38,330 bases of DNA from assembly GCA_900552795.1 (NCBI GenBank), contig USBB01000025.1, positions 1 through 38,330 of the forward strand, written 5' to 3'. Origin of the DNA: an uncultured Eubacterium sp. GTDB taxonomy: Bacteria; Bacillota; Clostridia; Lachnospirales; Lachnospiraceae. The position numbers and the translations under genes are program-made. Below, in pieces: positions 8,522-17,701 of this stretch (position 1 is its first letter; each line of letters begins with the position of its first letter). The notes beneath the pieces are model-generated. The model saw nothing but the letters and a program-made list of their open reading frames with translations. It searched no databases and had not been told where the DNA came from.

Positions 8522-10255
8522 ATGGCAGGAAATATTAATGAATACCTAATAGATACAAATTGCATTGGTATAGTTGAGAATGTAGATACTAGAAAAGTTG
8601 TGGTACAAGTTGAGAATGAAAGTGTTTTAAATACATTAAAAATCAACGATATTGTTGTTTTAGGTGGTAGCAATTCTGATGAGAAACTTATTGGAATTTT
8701 GACTAAGGTTACAAAGAAGAAGATTGATTTTGATGAAACAGAGCAGGACGAGGGCATAGTTTATTCCAGTGATTATTGTATTATTAATTTAGTCGGAAGT
8801 TTTTACAATAAATATGGCGTTGTAAATGAAAATAAATTTAAAAGAGCTATTAATACATATCCTGAAATCAATAGCAAAGTATATCAGGCTAATGAAGCTA
8901 CTATGAAAATGATAATGAATGCTATAAGTGGTAGGGAAACTGAGTATAAAAGCTTAGAAATTGGACATTTTGCAAGCAATAGGGATGTGGCGGCAATATT
9001 AGATGGTAACCGTTTCTTTCAAAGACATGCATGTATTGTTGGCAGTACGGGAAGTGGAAAATCATATACAGTTGCTGGTATATTGGAAAAAGCCAATGAA
9101 TTACAATATGCCAATATGATTGTTTTTGATTTGCATGGAGAATATAATGCGTTGTCCTATGCGGATCAGATTAAGATTTGTGATGAACCGGGTGGCTTAC
9201 ATATTCCATTATGGTTTTTCAATTATGAGGAAATTCATTCGCTGTTTGTTGAATCTTCAGAAGGAACATCAACCAATCAAAGGGCTGCGGTAATCAATTA
9301 TATTTTGCAGACGAAAAAGAAATATATCAAAAATAACATGAGTGATGTTTCAGAAGAAATCGTTACCGCTGATACACCGGTCCCATTTTCAGCAAAGGAA
9401 TTGATAGAATATTTGGAGAATCAGAATATATTAGAAGTTGAGACAGGTGAAGTTTATAAAACAGGTGATAATAAGGGACAGGCCAAAACAAAGAAAGGGC
9501 AGTACTATGATAAGCTGACAAATTTGATAACTCGTTTGAGAACAAAGATGGATGATAAAAAATATGGATTTGTATTTAACGAAGATGCTACAAAAGAGGT
9601 TGATTATTTAAATCAATTTGCTGAAAGGATTATGGGAAATGATAAATATCGAATTAAGGTGATTGATTTATCAGAAGTTCCATCCGATATGTTAGCAATT
9701 ATTATCGGCATTGTCACTCGTATCATATATGATATACAATTTTGGATCACTCCGTCAAAGGATGAGGTACGTCATCCTTTGGTGCTGGTATGTGATGAAG
9801 CTCATATTTATATGTCTAATGACATGTCAAAAATGAAAGCGGTTGAGAAGAAATCTCTAGAGATTTTTGAGAAAATTGCAAAAGAAGGAAGAAAATATGG
9901 GATTGGACTGTTGATTGTTTCTCAAAGACCAGCAGAATTAAATACAACAATTATGTCCCAGTGTAATAATATTGTCAGCCTAAAGGTGACAAATGACAGG
10001 GACAAATCAGCAGTGGCGGCAATGCTGACAGATTCATTAGTGGGAATTGTGGAAATGCTTCCGAATCTGGATGTTGGTGAATGTGTTGTTGTTGGTGATG
10101 CAATTATGTTGCCATCAAAGATTATCCTGGATAAGCCTAAAGAAAAGCCAAAGAGTGCAACTATAGATTTTTGGGATCGGTGGTACGATGGAAAACAGAC
10201 TGTTTTTGATATTGATGTAGCTACAAAGAATCTGATAAAGCAGTCAAGAGATTAA
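8522..10255 (+). CDS. herA: HerA-type hexameric ATPase/helicase (SIR2 partner)
   Basis: This 577-residue protein has an N-terminal HAS-barrel-like region (residues about 1-125, beta-rich) and a HerA/FtsK-type motor. Walker A is V-G-S-T-G-S-G-K180-S and Walker B is L-V-C-D425-E-A-H. S-Q-R-P-A-E-L follows, the sensor segment typical of HerA. In bacteria this family forms hexameric rings and pairs with an effector nuclease or NADase; here the effector is the SIR2 protein 13 bases upstream. GGAG is seven bases from the ATG. The nuclease/ATPase/TPR gene starts 19 bases after the stop, so all three genes are probably one transcript. The family call is secure; DNA or phage specificity cannot be seen. 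Confidence 0.9.
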   Translation: MAGNINEYLIDTNCIGIVENVDTRKVVVQVENESVLNTLKINDIVVLGGSNSDEKLIGILTKVTKKKIDFDETEQDEGIVYSSDYCIINLVGSFYNKYGVVNENKFKRAINTYPEINSKVYQANEATMKMIMNAISGRETEYKSLEIGHFASNRDVAAILDGNRFFQRHACIVGSTGSGKSYTVAGILEKANELQYANMIVFDLHGEYNALSYADQIKICDEPGGLHIPLWFFNYEEIHSLFVESSEGTSTNQRAAVINYILQTKKKYIKNNMSDVSEEIVTADTPVPFSAKELIEYLENQNILEVETGEVYKTGDNKGQAKTKKGQYYDKLTNLITRLRTKMDDKKYGFVFNEDATKEVDYLNQFAERIMGNDKYRIKVIDLSEVPSDMLAIIIGIVTRIIYDIQFWITPSKDEVRHPLVLVCDEAHIYMSNDMSKMKAVEKKSLEIFEKIAKEGRKYGIGLLIVSQRPAELNTTIMSQCNNIVSLKVTNDRDKSAVAAMLTDSLVGIVEMLPNLDVGECVVVGDAIMLPSKIILDKPKEKPKSATIDFWDRWYDGKQTVFDIDVATKNLIKQSRD

Positions 10256-10274
10256 GAACGTTGATAAATATGTG

Positions 10275-13200
10275 ATGGATAATCATGTATTATCCTTTAA
10301 ATATTGTACAAATTTTAAATTGCAAGTGATAAAGGTGTTAAATGGTATGGGTAAACTCAAAGAATATTCTGATACGTTTGAAAATTTATCGGAAGCTATT
10401 GTAAAATATTTGTTAAGAGATGTCGATGCTGAAATTATCCAGACAAAATCAAAAAAAGATGGTGGATATGATATCGTTGTTAAATGTCAAGATGGGAATA
10501 CTAGAAAATGTGCATTGTTTGAATGCAAATTGAGAAATGCAAATTTAAATCTTCGTGATATTGCAGCAAATGTAATAATTGCCTTTAATCATGGAGCTGT
10601 TTCTTTTATTGCTATTGCTAATTATAATTTTACAAAACAGACCGGCGAAGAATTGATTGCATTCTGTCAAAATACAGTATTAAACATCAAAATAATAATT
10701 GGTGAAGAATTAAAGCAACTTCTACAAAAAAGTTGCATAGATGTTACTGATGAATTATATAATTGCATAAGTGAAAAGAAAACTATGCGAAGTGAAGAAT
10801 TTAAGGCATTGCGCATAAATTTCAAGGAAGATATTGTTCAACAAATATTTCCACAAAAAAGAAATTATAACTTGGAAAGTAATCTACTAATCGAAAAATT
10901 ATTTCCTGATGAAATCACCTATATTTCCGCAGCAGTACAAATGGGAAAATTAATAGCAGTAACTGGTTACATGGGAGTTGGTAAACATCAAATTATTCAA
11001 GAGGCATTTGAAAAAATAAATAAACGTATTATAGAAATTGATGCGACATTACATGCAACAAAAGATTTGCTTGTTTTAGACTTGCTAGCAAAAATTTGGG
11101 GATTGCCTACAACTAGAATGTTTAAGTTGTTTTCTGAACAAGATATTGACGCAATAGTCGAAATGGTTGGAGATAAAAACAACGAAAAAGATACCAAAGA
11201 ATTACTTACAGCTATTCTTAACGAAAAATATGCAGTTAAACAAGTTTCTGAATGGAATAATATATTGTTATGTAATTATATTATTAATCTGCTAACATTG
11301 CATATAGAAAATGTCGGATTTGTAATTTATATAAGAAAACTTCAATTTGCAAGTGAAGAAATCTATGATTTTCTAATTTATTTCATCAAATATATAGCTG
11401 AAAAAAATATTGGATGTGTTATTAGTTATGATATTCCAGAATACACGTTGCAAGATGGAAAAAATCCCCTTGATCAATTGCGTTATATAGATCAATTTAA
11501 TGAATACACTATAAAACTTTTGACAAAAGATAAGGCACTTCTATTTATACTGCAAATGTATCCAAAACTATCTGGTTATGTGGCAGAACTGATAGTGTCA
11601 AAGGTGGGAACAAGATTTTATAATTTATTCCATTTATTAAAAACGCTATTTCCTAATGGCAATACATATACATTAGATAGCAGTACTATTATTCAAAAAC
11701 TACAGTTTTGTTCGCCAAATAATGTGCCTAGTTTATTATCGCAAAGTTTAAAATATTACAATGACAAATATTCTGTTATTTTTAGAATATGCTATTTATT
11801 TGAATGTCAAGTACCACTTGAACTATTTGATTATATTGGTGAATCAGAACAGAACTTGGATCATTTAATTGATGCTGGATTATTTGTTTGTAATTCAGGT
11901 CTACTGATTGCACAGAACGAATTTGTAAAAGATTGGATTATGCATGCTTATACGTACAAAAGTCCGAGTATATATAATATTGCTAAGCAATTAAAAAATT
12001 GTTCTAAGGAGACTATGTATGATATAAGATATATCAATATATATCATGTTCTTGACTGTAAGGAAGATGCAATTCGTTTAATTGAAAAAAATATTAATAC
12101 ATTGAAAAAGGAGAAGCAGTATTCATCCTTGCGAAAAGGTTTACTACAAGCGATAGACATCGCAAATTCATCATGTGACAGAGCACAAGAAATTAAATAT
12201 TTAATAGAACTGTTAGAAATAATAACTATTCAAAAGGAAGTTACTACAGATGAAGCTAAAATTTATATAGATCGTCTGGATTACTATTCACAAAGCAAAA
12301 TTTTATCTTTAAAAGAGGAATGTGCTCTTTCTTTTTTTAAGATAAAGCGTGAATTCAAATTGGGAACATATACAAAGACCAGTAATTGTGCAATTGAATT
12401 GGCTAAAAGTTATTACGACAACTGTGTAAATAGGATTTATACTGACAATACCAACGATTGGCTTGGACGTATATGTAGTTGTTATGCACTGCTTATCAAA
12501 TCTACGCAAGGAAATGAAAGTGCTTTAAAAATATTTGAAAGTGCTCTGAAAATTTTTCCAACATCTTTTGATTTGCGAAGAGAATATTGGAGCCATATTG
12601 GATGCATGCATTTGTTTGATGACCCACTTAAATCATATCAAAATTATCAACAAATACTTACTCTTTTTAAAGAAGCTCCTGATTCGGCTGCGTTTCCGTT
12701 TCACGAATATGGAGATTTAGCTTTGTGTCAATTGGTAGCACATGATTTTCCCATGGCTTACCTGCTTACAAAAGATGCTCTTAAAATTGGATATGCAAAT
12801 GGGGTATTGGACGAAGAAGGGCGTTGTCTGAATATACGTGGATGTATAGAATGGTGCCAAGGAAACCTATCAGCGGCAGAAGCCAGTTTTCACGAAGCCA
12901 TTACTATTATGCAATATTCAGAGTATAATCATTACTTGTGGCGGAGCCAACTGAATATACTTCAACTTAGTTTAATTACTGGTAACTATTCTGCTGAAAG
13001 ATATTCAATATTGGAAATGGTATATACTAATTTTTTCGACCTACTTGCTGTTAAAATAAATGCTCTTTCCAAATTGGATTCAAATTTTTTTCGCAAAACA
13101 ATAGAATATCACGCTTTGATAATATTAGGTGTCCTATTGGATCAAATAACAGATAATAAAAGGAAACATTTAAAAATATGTGATGAATTTAATTTGGGAA

Positions 13201-13307
13201 AGCATGACACATTATATCAAAAAGACGTTACGTCCTTTTTGACTGGTAATTACTATTTTATAGATTCTCCCTATATTCAACATGGCTATATATTTTTTGT
13301 GGGTTAA
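10275..13307 (+). CDS. PD-(D/E)xK nuclease - STAND-like ATPase - TPR protein
   Basis: About 1010 residues in three parts. Residues about 25-150 form a restriction-endonuclease-like domain of Mrr type, with G-G-Y-D66 and F-E83-C-K85 as the D...ExK catalytic set. Residues about 190-480 are a P-loop region with Walker A G231-Y-M-G-V-G-K237-H; the usual Ser/Thr after Lys is His, so ATP use may be altered. Residues about 560-1000 are helical TPR-like repeats, such as the R-G-C-I-E-W-C-Q-G-N-L-S-A-A-E-A-S-F unit. This is the general architecture of NLR-like nuclease effectors (Avs-like). It starts 19 bases after herA, suggesting one operon, but no strong ribosome site is seen; GTG at 10272 is an alternative start. 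Its 3' end overlaps the convergent PIG-L gene by 50 bases. It could work alone or as a third SIR2-HerA component. Confidence 0.75.
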   Translation: MDNHVLSFKYCTNFKLQVIKVLNGMGKLKEYSDTFENLSEAIVKYLLRDVDAEIIQTKSKKDGGYDIVVKCQDGNTRKCALFECKLRNANLNLRDIAANVIIAFNHGAVSFIAIANYNFTKQTGEELIAFCQNTVLNIKIIIGEELKQLLQKSCIDVTDELYNCISEKKTMRSEEFKALRINFKEDIVQQIFPQKRNYNLESNLLIEKLFPDEITYISAAVQMGKLIAVTGYMGVGKHQIIQEAFEKINKRIIEIDATLHATKDLLVLDLLAKIWGLPTTRMFKLFSEQDIDAIVEMVGDKNNEKDTKELLTAILNEKYAVKQVSEWNNILLCNYIINLLTLHIENVGFVIYIRKLQFASEEIYDFLIYFIKYIAEKNIGCVISYDIPEYTLQDGKNPLDQLRYIDQFNEYTIKLLTKDKALLFILQMYPKLSGYVAELIVSKVGTRFYNLFHLLKTLFPNGNTYTLDSSTIIQKLQFCSPNNVPSLLSQSLKYYNDKYSVIFRICYLFECQVPLELFDYIGESEQNLDHLIDAGLFVCNSGLLIAQNEFVKDWIMHAYTYKSPSIYNIAKQLKNCSKETMYDIRYINIYHVLDCKEDAIRLIEKNINTLKKEKQYSSLRKGLLQAIDIANSSCDRAQEIKYLIELLEIITIQKEVTTDEAKIYIDRLDYYSQSKILSLKEECALSFFKIKREFKLGTYTKTSNCAIELAKSYYDNCVNRIYTDNTNDWLGRICSCYALLIKSTQGNESALKIFESALKIFPTSFDLRREYWSHIGCMHLFDDPLKSYQNYQQILTLFKEAPDSAAFPFHEYGDLALCQLVAHDFPMAYLLTKDALKIGYANGVLDEEGRCLNIRGCIEWCQGNLSAAEASFHEAITIMQYSEYNHYLWRSQLNILQLSLITGNYSAERYSILEMVYTNFFDLLAVKINALSKLDSNFFRKTIEYHALIILGVLLDQITDNKRKHLKICDEFNLGKHDTLYQKDVTSFLTGNYYFIDSPYIQHGYIFFVG

Positions 13308-14088
13308 TATTATCTCTAAGCAAGAAAAAAATTTCTTCTTGCTTAGAGAAAGATATTAAAAAATTTTCAAGATCATCTTTTAGTTGAGTCGCAAATGATA
13401 ATGTCGCATTATATTTATGTTCTTGTTCCTGCTTCGTTAATGAGATGGAGATACGTTCCCCCCACATCTTCGAATTACAAACAGGAGGACGTGTAAACTT
13501 TTGCGTATTGCGAGAAGGCCATAAAGCATCATTTCCGCCATGTATGATATATGTTAAACAAATTGGTATTTGATGAAAAGCATTTGTATTTTGCAAAAGT
13601 TCAATTAGTGCTGCGTGATCACCATGTCTATCTGAAGAATCCGAAACAATGATTATGTCAGGAGAATAATGAACTAAAAACCAATTTAAATCTGACAAAA
13701 AATTTATTTTGGTTAGAAAAGATTCATTCCCCGTTCTCATTGCGTGTACAGTTTTCTTTCCAGCAGGATGATAGGTTGTACAAGAAACTAAGGATGTCAA
13801 TAAAGTATCATTTTTTTTAAATTGCATACGCTTTAAAAAGCTATGTGATGGTTTCATCCCAGTATCTCCATAACCTAGGTAAAAGATGGATTCCTTTGCA
13901 AGTCCAAGAGATGCTAGTGCTTGTTCGCTTTCATAGTAACGCTTTTCTGCAATATCAAATCCATGATAATCACCATTTGTTGCAAAAAGAACTAGAAAAT
14001 CATCCCCGTGTTTTATACATTTTTGAATTAATCCCCCCGCTGCTAAAATTTCATCATCTTGATGTGGGGCAATGAGCAATATTCTCAT
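13258..14088 (-). CDS. PIG-L/LmbE-family deacetylase
   Basis: This 276-residue protein opens with the family signature A-P8-H9-Q-D11-D12-E13 (zinc ligands and catalytic Asp) and carries the second metal region D-R-H-G-D-H-A-A. PIG-L enzymes remove acetyl groups from N-acetylglucosamine conjugates, as in mycothiol and bacillithiol synthesis and GPI anchors. Its ATG overlaps the TGA of the upstream glycosyltransferase in ATGA, with GGAGAG seven bases upstream, so the two are strictly coupled. A glycosyltransferase plus deacetylase is the MshA/MshB and BshA/BshB logic: attach GlcNAc, then deacetylate. The acceptor is unknown, and no cysteine-ligase gene (BshC or MshC) is present. The 3' end runs 50 bases into the convergent nuclease gene. 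Confidence 0.88.
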   Translation of the reverse strand: MRILLIAPHQDDEILAAGGLIQKCIKHGDDFLVLFATNGDYHGFDIAEKRYYESEQALASLGLAKESIFYLGYGDTGMKPSHSFLKRMQFKKNDTLLTSLVSCTTYHPAGKKTVHAMRTGNESFLTKINFLSDLNWFLVHYSPDIIIVSDSSDRHGDHAALIELLQNTNAFHQIPICLTYIIHGGNDALWPSRNTQKFTRPPVCNSKMWGERISISLTKQEQEHKYNATLSFATQLKDDLENFLISFSKQEEIFFLLRDNINPQKIYSHVEYRENL

Positions 14089-16460
14089 AGTCTACTCTCC
14101 ATATGTAAAAGAACATTTAAAACATTTAAATAGTACGGATTTACTTCATTTTGCATTACACTTTCTAAAATTGTATTGAAAAACAGTTTGTAAGATACAG
14201 ATTCTATAATCTGCTTTTTATTACAGTTTTGTGGGATATGTTGTTCTAACAAAGTAATCCAAGTATTTGATGAAACTTTTTTTTCACCAATTATTATGTC
14301 CAGGAGTAAATCTGCTATCATATATTCTACTTGTCCGATAGTTCGTTTTTCACGATCAATTAAATTTAAATTTCCGTTGTCAAGCATAATATGTTGCAGA
14401 CTTATATCTGAGGTAATTTCATACCAATTTATGTTAAGCGGCAACTTCACTACGTGAGAAAATGAATTGCACACCCCATATAGGAAAGCTTTTTGCTCAA
14501 AATCAAAGGGCAAACTGTTGTAATCAAGTATATATTGAGCCATTTTCCATCCGACAAATGGTAGGAACGAGCCATTAGATTCAAAGTAATAATCAGGAAA
14601 TTGCATAGACAGAACATCTAATAAAGAATCTATATCTTCTATAGTTTCCATTTTATTACTAGATAGGATCTTCTTATATTGGCAAATATCTTCATCCGAA
14701 AGTCTTGTTTTTTGACTTGCTAAAAAATTGATAATGTTAGGATACTCTTCAATACTTGGAGTGAATGAATCTAACTTTCGAAGCAAAAGCAGTTGGTGAA
14801 CGTCATCTTTTCCAATAAAAATGTCGTTGGAGGATTTTTCATATGCAGCAACTTCATATTTATAAAAATCCCAAGCATTTCTCACATAATTTGTCTTTTG
14901 AAAAGGCAGTACAAGTGGACTTAGAGCCAATCGAGTATATGGATGTTTAATAACGTAGCTATTTTTTATACTTTGTACAAAATAAATATCTGATGTACCG
15001 AATGTTGTATTATAAACGAAATTAGAAATAGCTTTTTCGCCAGTTGTCTTTTCAAAGAAATCACCTAACAGATGGTCTGAAAGAGATAAATTCCTATATG
15101 GGAATAGATTGATTTCACGCTTGGCAAAATGATTGGAATTGTTAGAAGCAGTGTATTTTTTGCATGTTGTTTTTAATCCATATGCCATTAAATGATTACC
15201 AATAAAATTCCATTCTGATATCACTTGAGTTGCCGATTGTCGTGCATTCTCACCTAATGCATTTGACAAAAATGGTTGACGAATAAAATGCTCCATTCTC
15301 ATAGAAAGAGCATTTTCATCCCCATGATTAACTAAAAAACCATTATCCCAATCGTGAACTAAATCTAATGCGAAACCATTTGGTGATGCAATTACAGGAA
15401 TGCCTTCGCTCATTGCTTCTGTTATAACACGTCCTCCAGGTTCGTAAAGAGAATTAGTTATCAGTACCAATGTTTTAAGCAGAAGCGTGCTTGCTCCAAT
15501 TGCGTCAATACATCCCCACCAAATTATTTTTCCATCTTGCTCTGCTTGATGGATATAGTTTTCTATAGCTTGGCATTTATTACGTATTATATTGATTTCC
15601 TTAATACTTCCGCCTATTAACCACAAAGGAGGACATAACTCCTCATATTTTCGATAAAGAGAACACCATGCGTTTAAAATATGATCTACGCCTTTACTTT
15701 CATCAATGCGTCCAAAATATGTAAATGCTTTATATACCCAAAATGAATCATTTACATTATTTTCAAAGGCATTATTATACTGTAAGGAAGCTGAAAGTTG
15801 TGCCTCTGTAGAAATTTTACTATTTAAACGAGGGAAACCATTAATGTCTCTAGAAGGAAGAATAAATGATGGATGGATATATTGGCCTGCTACAATAATT
15901 TTTTTGGGAGAAATGCCATAATATTTTATCAAATCATTTTTTTCATCTTTGGAAACACAAAGTATCCATTGAGCATAATCATAAATAAGCTGTTCATAAC
16001 TAGCTCTTTGAGGCAGCGGCTCATAGGCGCCTCTCGCTTGACGTCCATAAGAGTTCGAAATTACACTATGCACTAATGGAATATTATATTTTTTTGATAG
16101 TTCTACTCCTAATCTGCCACTGTTCCAATAAACACTATGAATTACCTGTGGAAGTTCACCTCTATCTTCAATAATCTGTTGTATAGCTGATAGATTATAA
16201 TCATGGTATGTATATAGTATTGTTTTATCAATAGGTGCAGGATCTCCGTTTTTCAAACGATAAATTGTACAACAAGAGTTATATTGCTCTATATCAGGCA
16301 GTTCTTGCATAGCTTTTCGAGTAACGAGAATACAATTTAAATGAAGCGATCCAAAACAATCCAATAATTCTCGCATGTAGGTGTGTGTTCCACCCCATTC
16401 ATCATATCCAGGTGGCATTGCAGGATCTGCATGAATAGTAATAAGTAATATGTATGACAT
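14085..16460 (-). CDS. GT4 glycosyltransferase fused to a kinase-like domain
   Basis: 791 residues. Residues 1-420 are a GT-B fold, family-4 type glycosyltransferase: an N-terminal G-G-x-H-T-Y-M-R-E-L acceptor loop, Y-F-G-R-I-D-E-S-K-G-V-D in the donor half, and the E340-P-G-G-R-V-I-T-E348 motif (EX7E) for the sugar nucleotide. Residues about 460-791 are unlike a glycosyltransferase and recall an aminoglycoside-phosphotransferase-like kinase: an N-lobe with Y-V-I-K, then D685-I-S-L-Q-H-I-M-L and L-I-D702-R-E, standing for catalytic loop and metal-binding Asp. The canonical Asn of the loop appears as His, so activity is uncertain. AAAGGAGC lies six bases before the ATG. The PIG-L gene is coupled behind it. 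A terminator upstream separates it from the integrase. The fusion suggests a modified sugar or lipid product; I do not recognise a named system. Confidence 0.75.
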   Translation of the reverse strand: MSYILLITIHADPAMPPGYDEWGGTHTYMRELLDCFGSLHLNCILVTRKAMQELPDIEQYNSCCTIYRLKNGDPAPIDKTILYTYHDYNLSAIQQIIEDRGELPQVIHSVYWNSGRLGVELSKKYNIPLVHSVISNSYGRQARGAYEPLPQRASYEQLIYDYAQWILCVSKDEKNDLIKYYGISPKKIIVAGQYIHPSFILPSRDINGFPRLNSKISTEAQLSASLQYNNAFENNVNDSFWVYKAFTYFGRIDESKGVDHILNAWCSLYRKYEELCPPLWLIGGSIKEINIIRNKCQAIENYIHQAEQDGKIIWWGCIDAIGASTLLLKTLVLITNSLYEPGGRVITEAMSEGIPVIASPNGFALDLVHDWDNGFLVNHGDENALSMRMEHFIRQPFLSNALGENARQSATQVISEWNFIGNHLMAYGLKTTCKKYTASNNSNHFAKREINLFPYRNLSLSDHLLGDFFEKTTGEKAISNFVYNTTFGTSDIYFVQSIKNSYVIKHPYTRLALSPLVLPFQKTNYVRNAWDFYKYEVAAYEKSSNDIFIGKDDVHQLLLLRKLDSFTPSIEEYPNIINFLASQKTRLSDEDICQYKKILSSNKMETIEDIDSLLDVLSMQFPDYYFESNGSFLPFVGWKMAQYILDYNSLPFDFEQKAFLYGVCNSFSHVVKLPLNINWYEITSDISLQHIMLDNGNLNLIDREKRTIGQVEYMIADLLLDIIIGEKKVSSNTWITLLEQHIPQNCNKKQIIESVSYKLFFNTILESVMQNEVNPYYLNVLNVLLHMESRL

Positions 16461-16512
16461 AATCTAGCTCCTTTCACTTTGATTTTCGATAAATAATACA
16501 TGATTATCCATT

Positions 16513-16544
16513 AAATAAAACAATCCATCAAAAACGATGGATTG
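16513..16544 (-). terminator. rho-independent terminator after the integrase gene
   Basis: A perfect 9-bp stem, CAATCCATC / GATGGATTG (16521-16529 and 16536-16544), with a six-base loop. On the minus strand it is followed by TTTTATTT. It lies 10 bases past the integrase stop and before the glycosyltransferase start, so it isolates the two. Confidence 0.85.
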
Positions 16545-16553
16545 TAAAGAAGT

Positions 16554-17474
16554 CTATATATGAAAATCCTTCCTAGGATGTTTTGATATTAGAATATCCC
16601 GCTGTTTAGCAGTGGTTACATGTGTGTATATCTCAGTGACATTGATGGAGCTATGTCCTAGCATTTCCTGAATATACCGGATATCGACATCTGCCTCTAA
16701 TAAGCTTGTAGCGAATGTATGCCTAAACATGTGAGGTGTAATATGTAAATCTATACCGGAGAGAGCGCAATACTTATTTATCATTCTACGAACAGCTTGG
16801 TCAGATAGAGGTTTGCCATTTTGGTTAGCAAAAAAATGATTGCAGCTTTTAATTTCAGCTTGGAATTCAGCCCTATATTCTTCCATTATTTGAGAAACAG
16901 AATCATTGCCAATATGAATACGCCGCTCTTTATCGCCTTTACCATATATGAGGATGCTCCCATCATGTAAATTTATATCTTCGTTTTTTAATGAGCAAAG
17001 CTCAGAAATTCTCATGCCGGTAGCAAATAACAGTTCGGATACGGCTGCATCGCGCAATGCATTCCTTCTCTGATAATTGGTTTTAGCGTTGTCCCGCTGT
17101 GTATAAATGATAGTCAGAAATTTTTCTACTGTATGTAGTGGGATAATTTTGGGTAATATGGTAGGTTCACGAAAATGCACCTGTATTTTGGTGAAGGGAT
17201 TTATTGCGAGTAGTTCTTTGTATTCCAGATAATGGAAGAATGCTTTGATTGAGGCTATTTTTCTTTTTACGGTTTTGGGTTTATATTGTTGGTGGAGCCT
17301 GGCAATATAATCTTCTAGATCGCTTGTTGTGATTTCAGTTATTTCTTCAAGAGATGGTTCCTCAGAGAATTGTCGCAAGTCAATCCGATATGCTTTTAAA
17401 GTCTTTTCATCTAGACATTTTTGTGTCCTGCAGTATTCCAAATAGTTTTCAGTAAGTGTTTGTAAGTTTTCCAT
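16554..17474 (-). CDS. XerC/D-like tyrosine recombinase
   Basis: This 306-residue phage-integrase-family protein has an N-terminal SAM-like core-binding domain (about 1-85) and a catalytic domain with the full active site: R155 (M-R-I-S-E-L), Lys in G-K-G-D-K-E-R, H248-M-F-R251, His in L-G-H-S-S and nucleophile Y283 (I-Y-T-H-V). It is the size of XerC/XerD but lies among defence genes, so it more likely moves or inverts local DNA than resolves chromosome dimers. The ribosome site AAAGGAG lies eight bases before the ATG, and a TATAAT (minus strand, 17517-17522) lies about 43 bases upstream. It diverges from the MBL operon across a 227-base gap that holds a 9-bp inverted repeat. No attachment site was recognised. 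Confidence 0.92.
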   Translation of the reverse strand: MENLQTLTENYLEYCRTQKCLDEKTLKAYRIDLRQFSEEPSLEEITEITTSDLEDYIARLHQQYKPKTVKRKIASIKAFFHYLEYKELLAINPFTKIQVHFREPTILPKIIPLHTVEKFLTIIYTQRDNAKTNYQRRNALRDAAVSELLFATGMRISELCSLKNEDINLHDGSILIYGKGDKERRIHIGNDSVSQIMEEYRAEFQAEIKSCNHFFANQNGKPLSDQAVRRMINKYCALSGIDLHITPHMFRHTFATSLLEADVDIRYIQEMLGHSSINVTEIYTHVTTAKQRDILISKHPRKDFHI

Positions 17475-17535
17475 GATGTTCTCCTTTGTTTGGCGTTTTT
17501 AAAATAAATTGATAAAATTATATCGTATATAAGCT

Positions 17536-17624
17536 ATGAAGAGTTAAGAAGAATTAGTGGTAATGATGAAAGTGCAATATGGTGAAAATGCTGGTATTTC
17601 ATCTTCTTTTTCGATACTCTTCAT
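17536..17624. repeat. inverted repeat between the integrase and MBL promoters
   Basis: ATGAAGAGT (17536-17544) and its exact complement ACTCTTCAT (17616-17624) are 71 bases apart. Matching extends inward in part (GAA after three mismatches). The left copy lies just upstream of the integrase -10, and the right copy abuts the extended -10 of the MBL gene. Such a pair may be a shared operator or recombinase crossover sites. Confidence 0.5.
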
Positions 17625-17632
17625 GTTATAAT
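17624..17632 (+). promoter_or_regulatory. extended -10 promoter of the MBL/trypsin operon
   Basis: TG-T-TATAAT at 17624-17632 is a perfect extended -10 element. No convincing -35 is present. Transcription would begin near 17639, giving a leader of about 63 bases before the MBL start. Confidence 0.55.
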
Positions 17633-17701
17633 AAGATTATCTGAAGATAGTCCACTTGTAGAGATGGAATCAGGGGGATGTGTTATTTTAGGGGAATATA
17701 T

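Noticed and set aside
16554..17474. Reading the recombinase as housekeeping XerC or XerD
   Set aside because: The length fits, but it is surrounded by defence genes, has an inverted repeat at its promoter, and lacks the usual xer neighbours.
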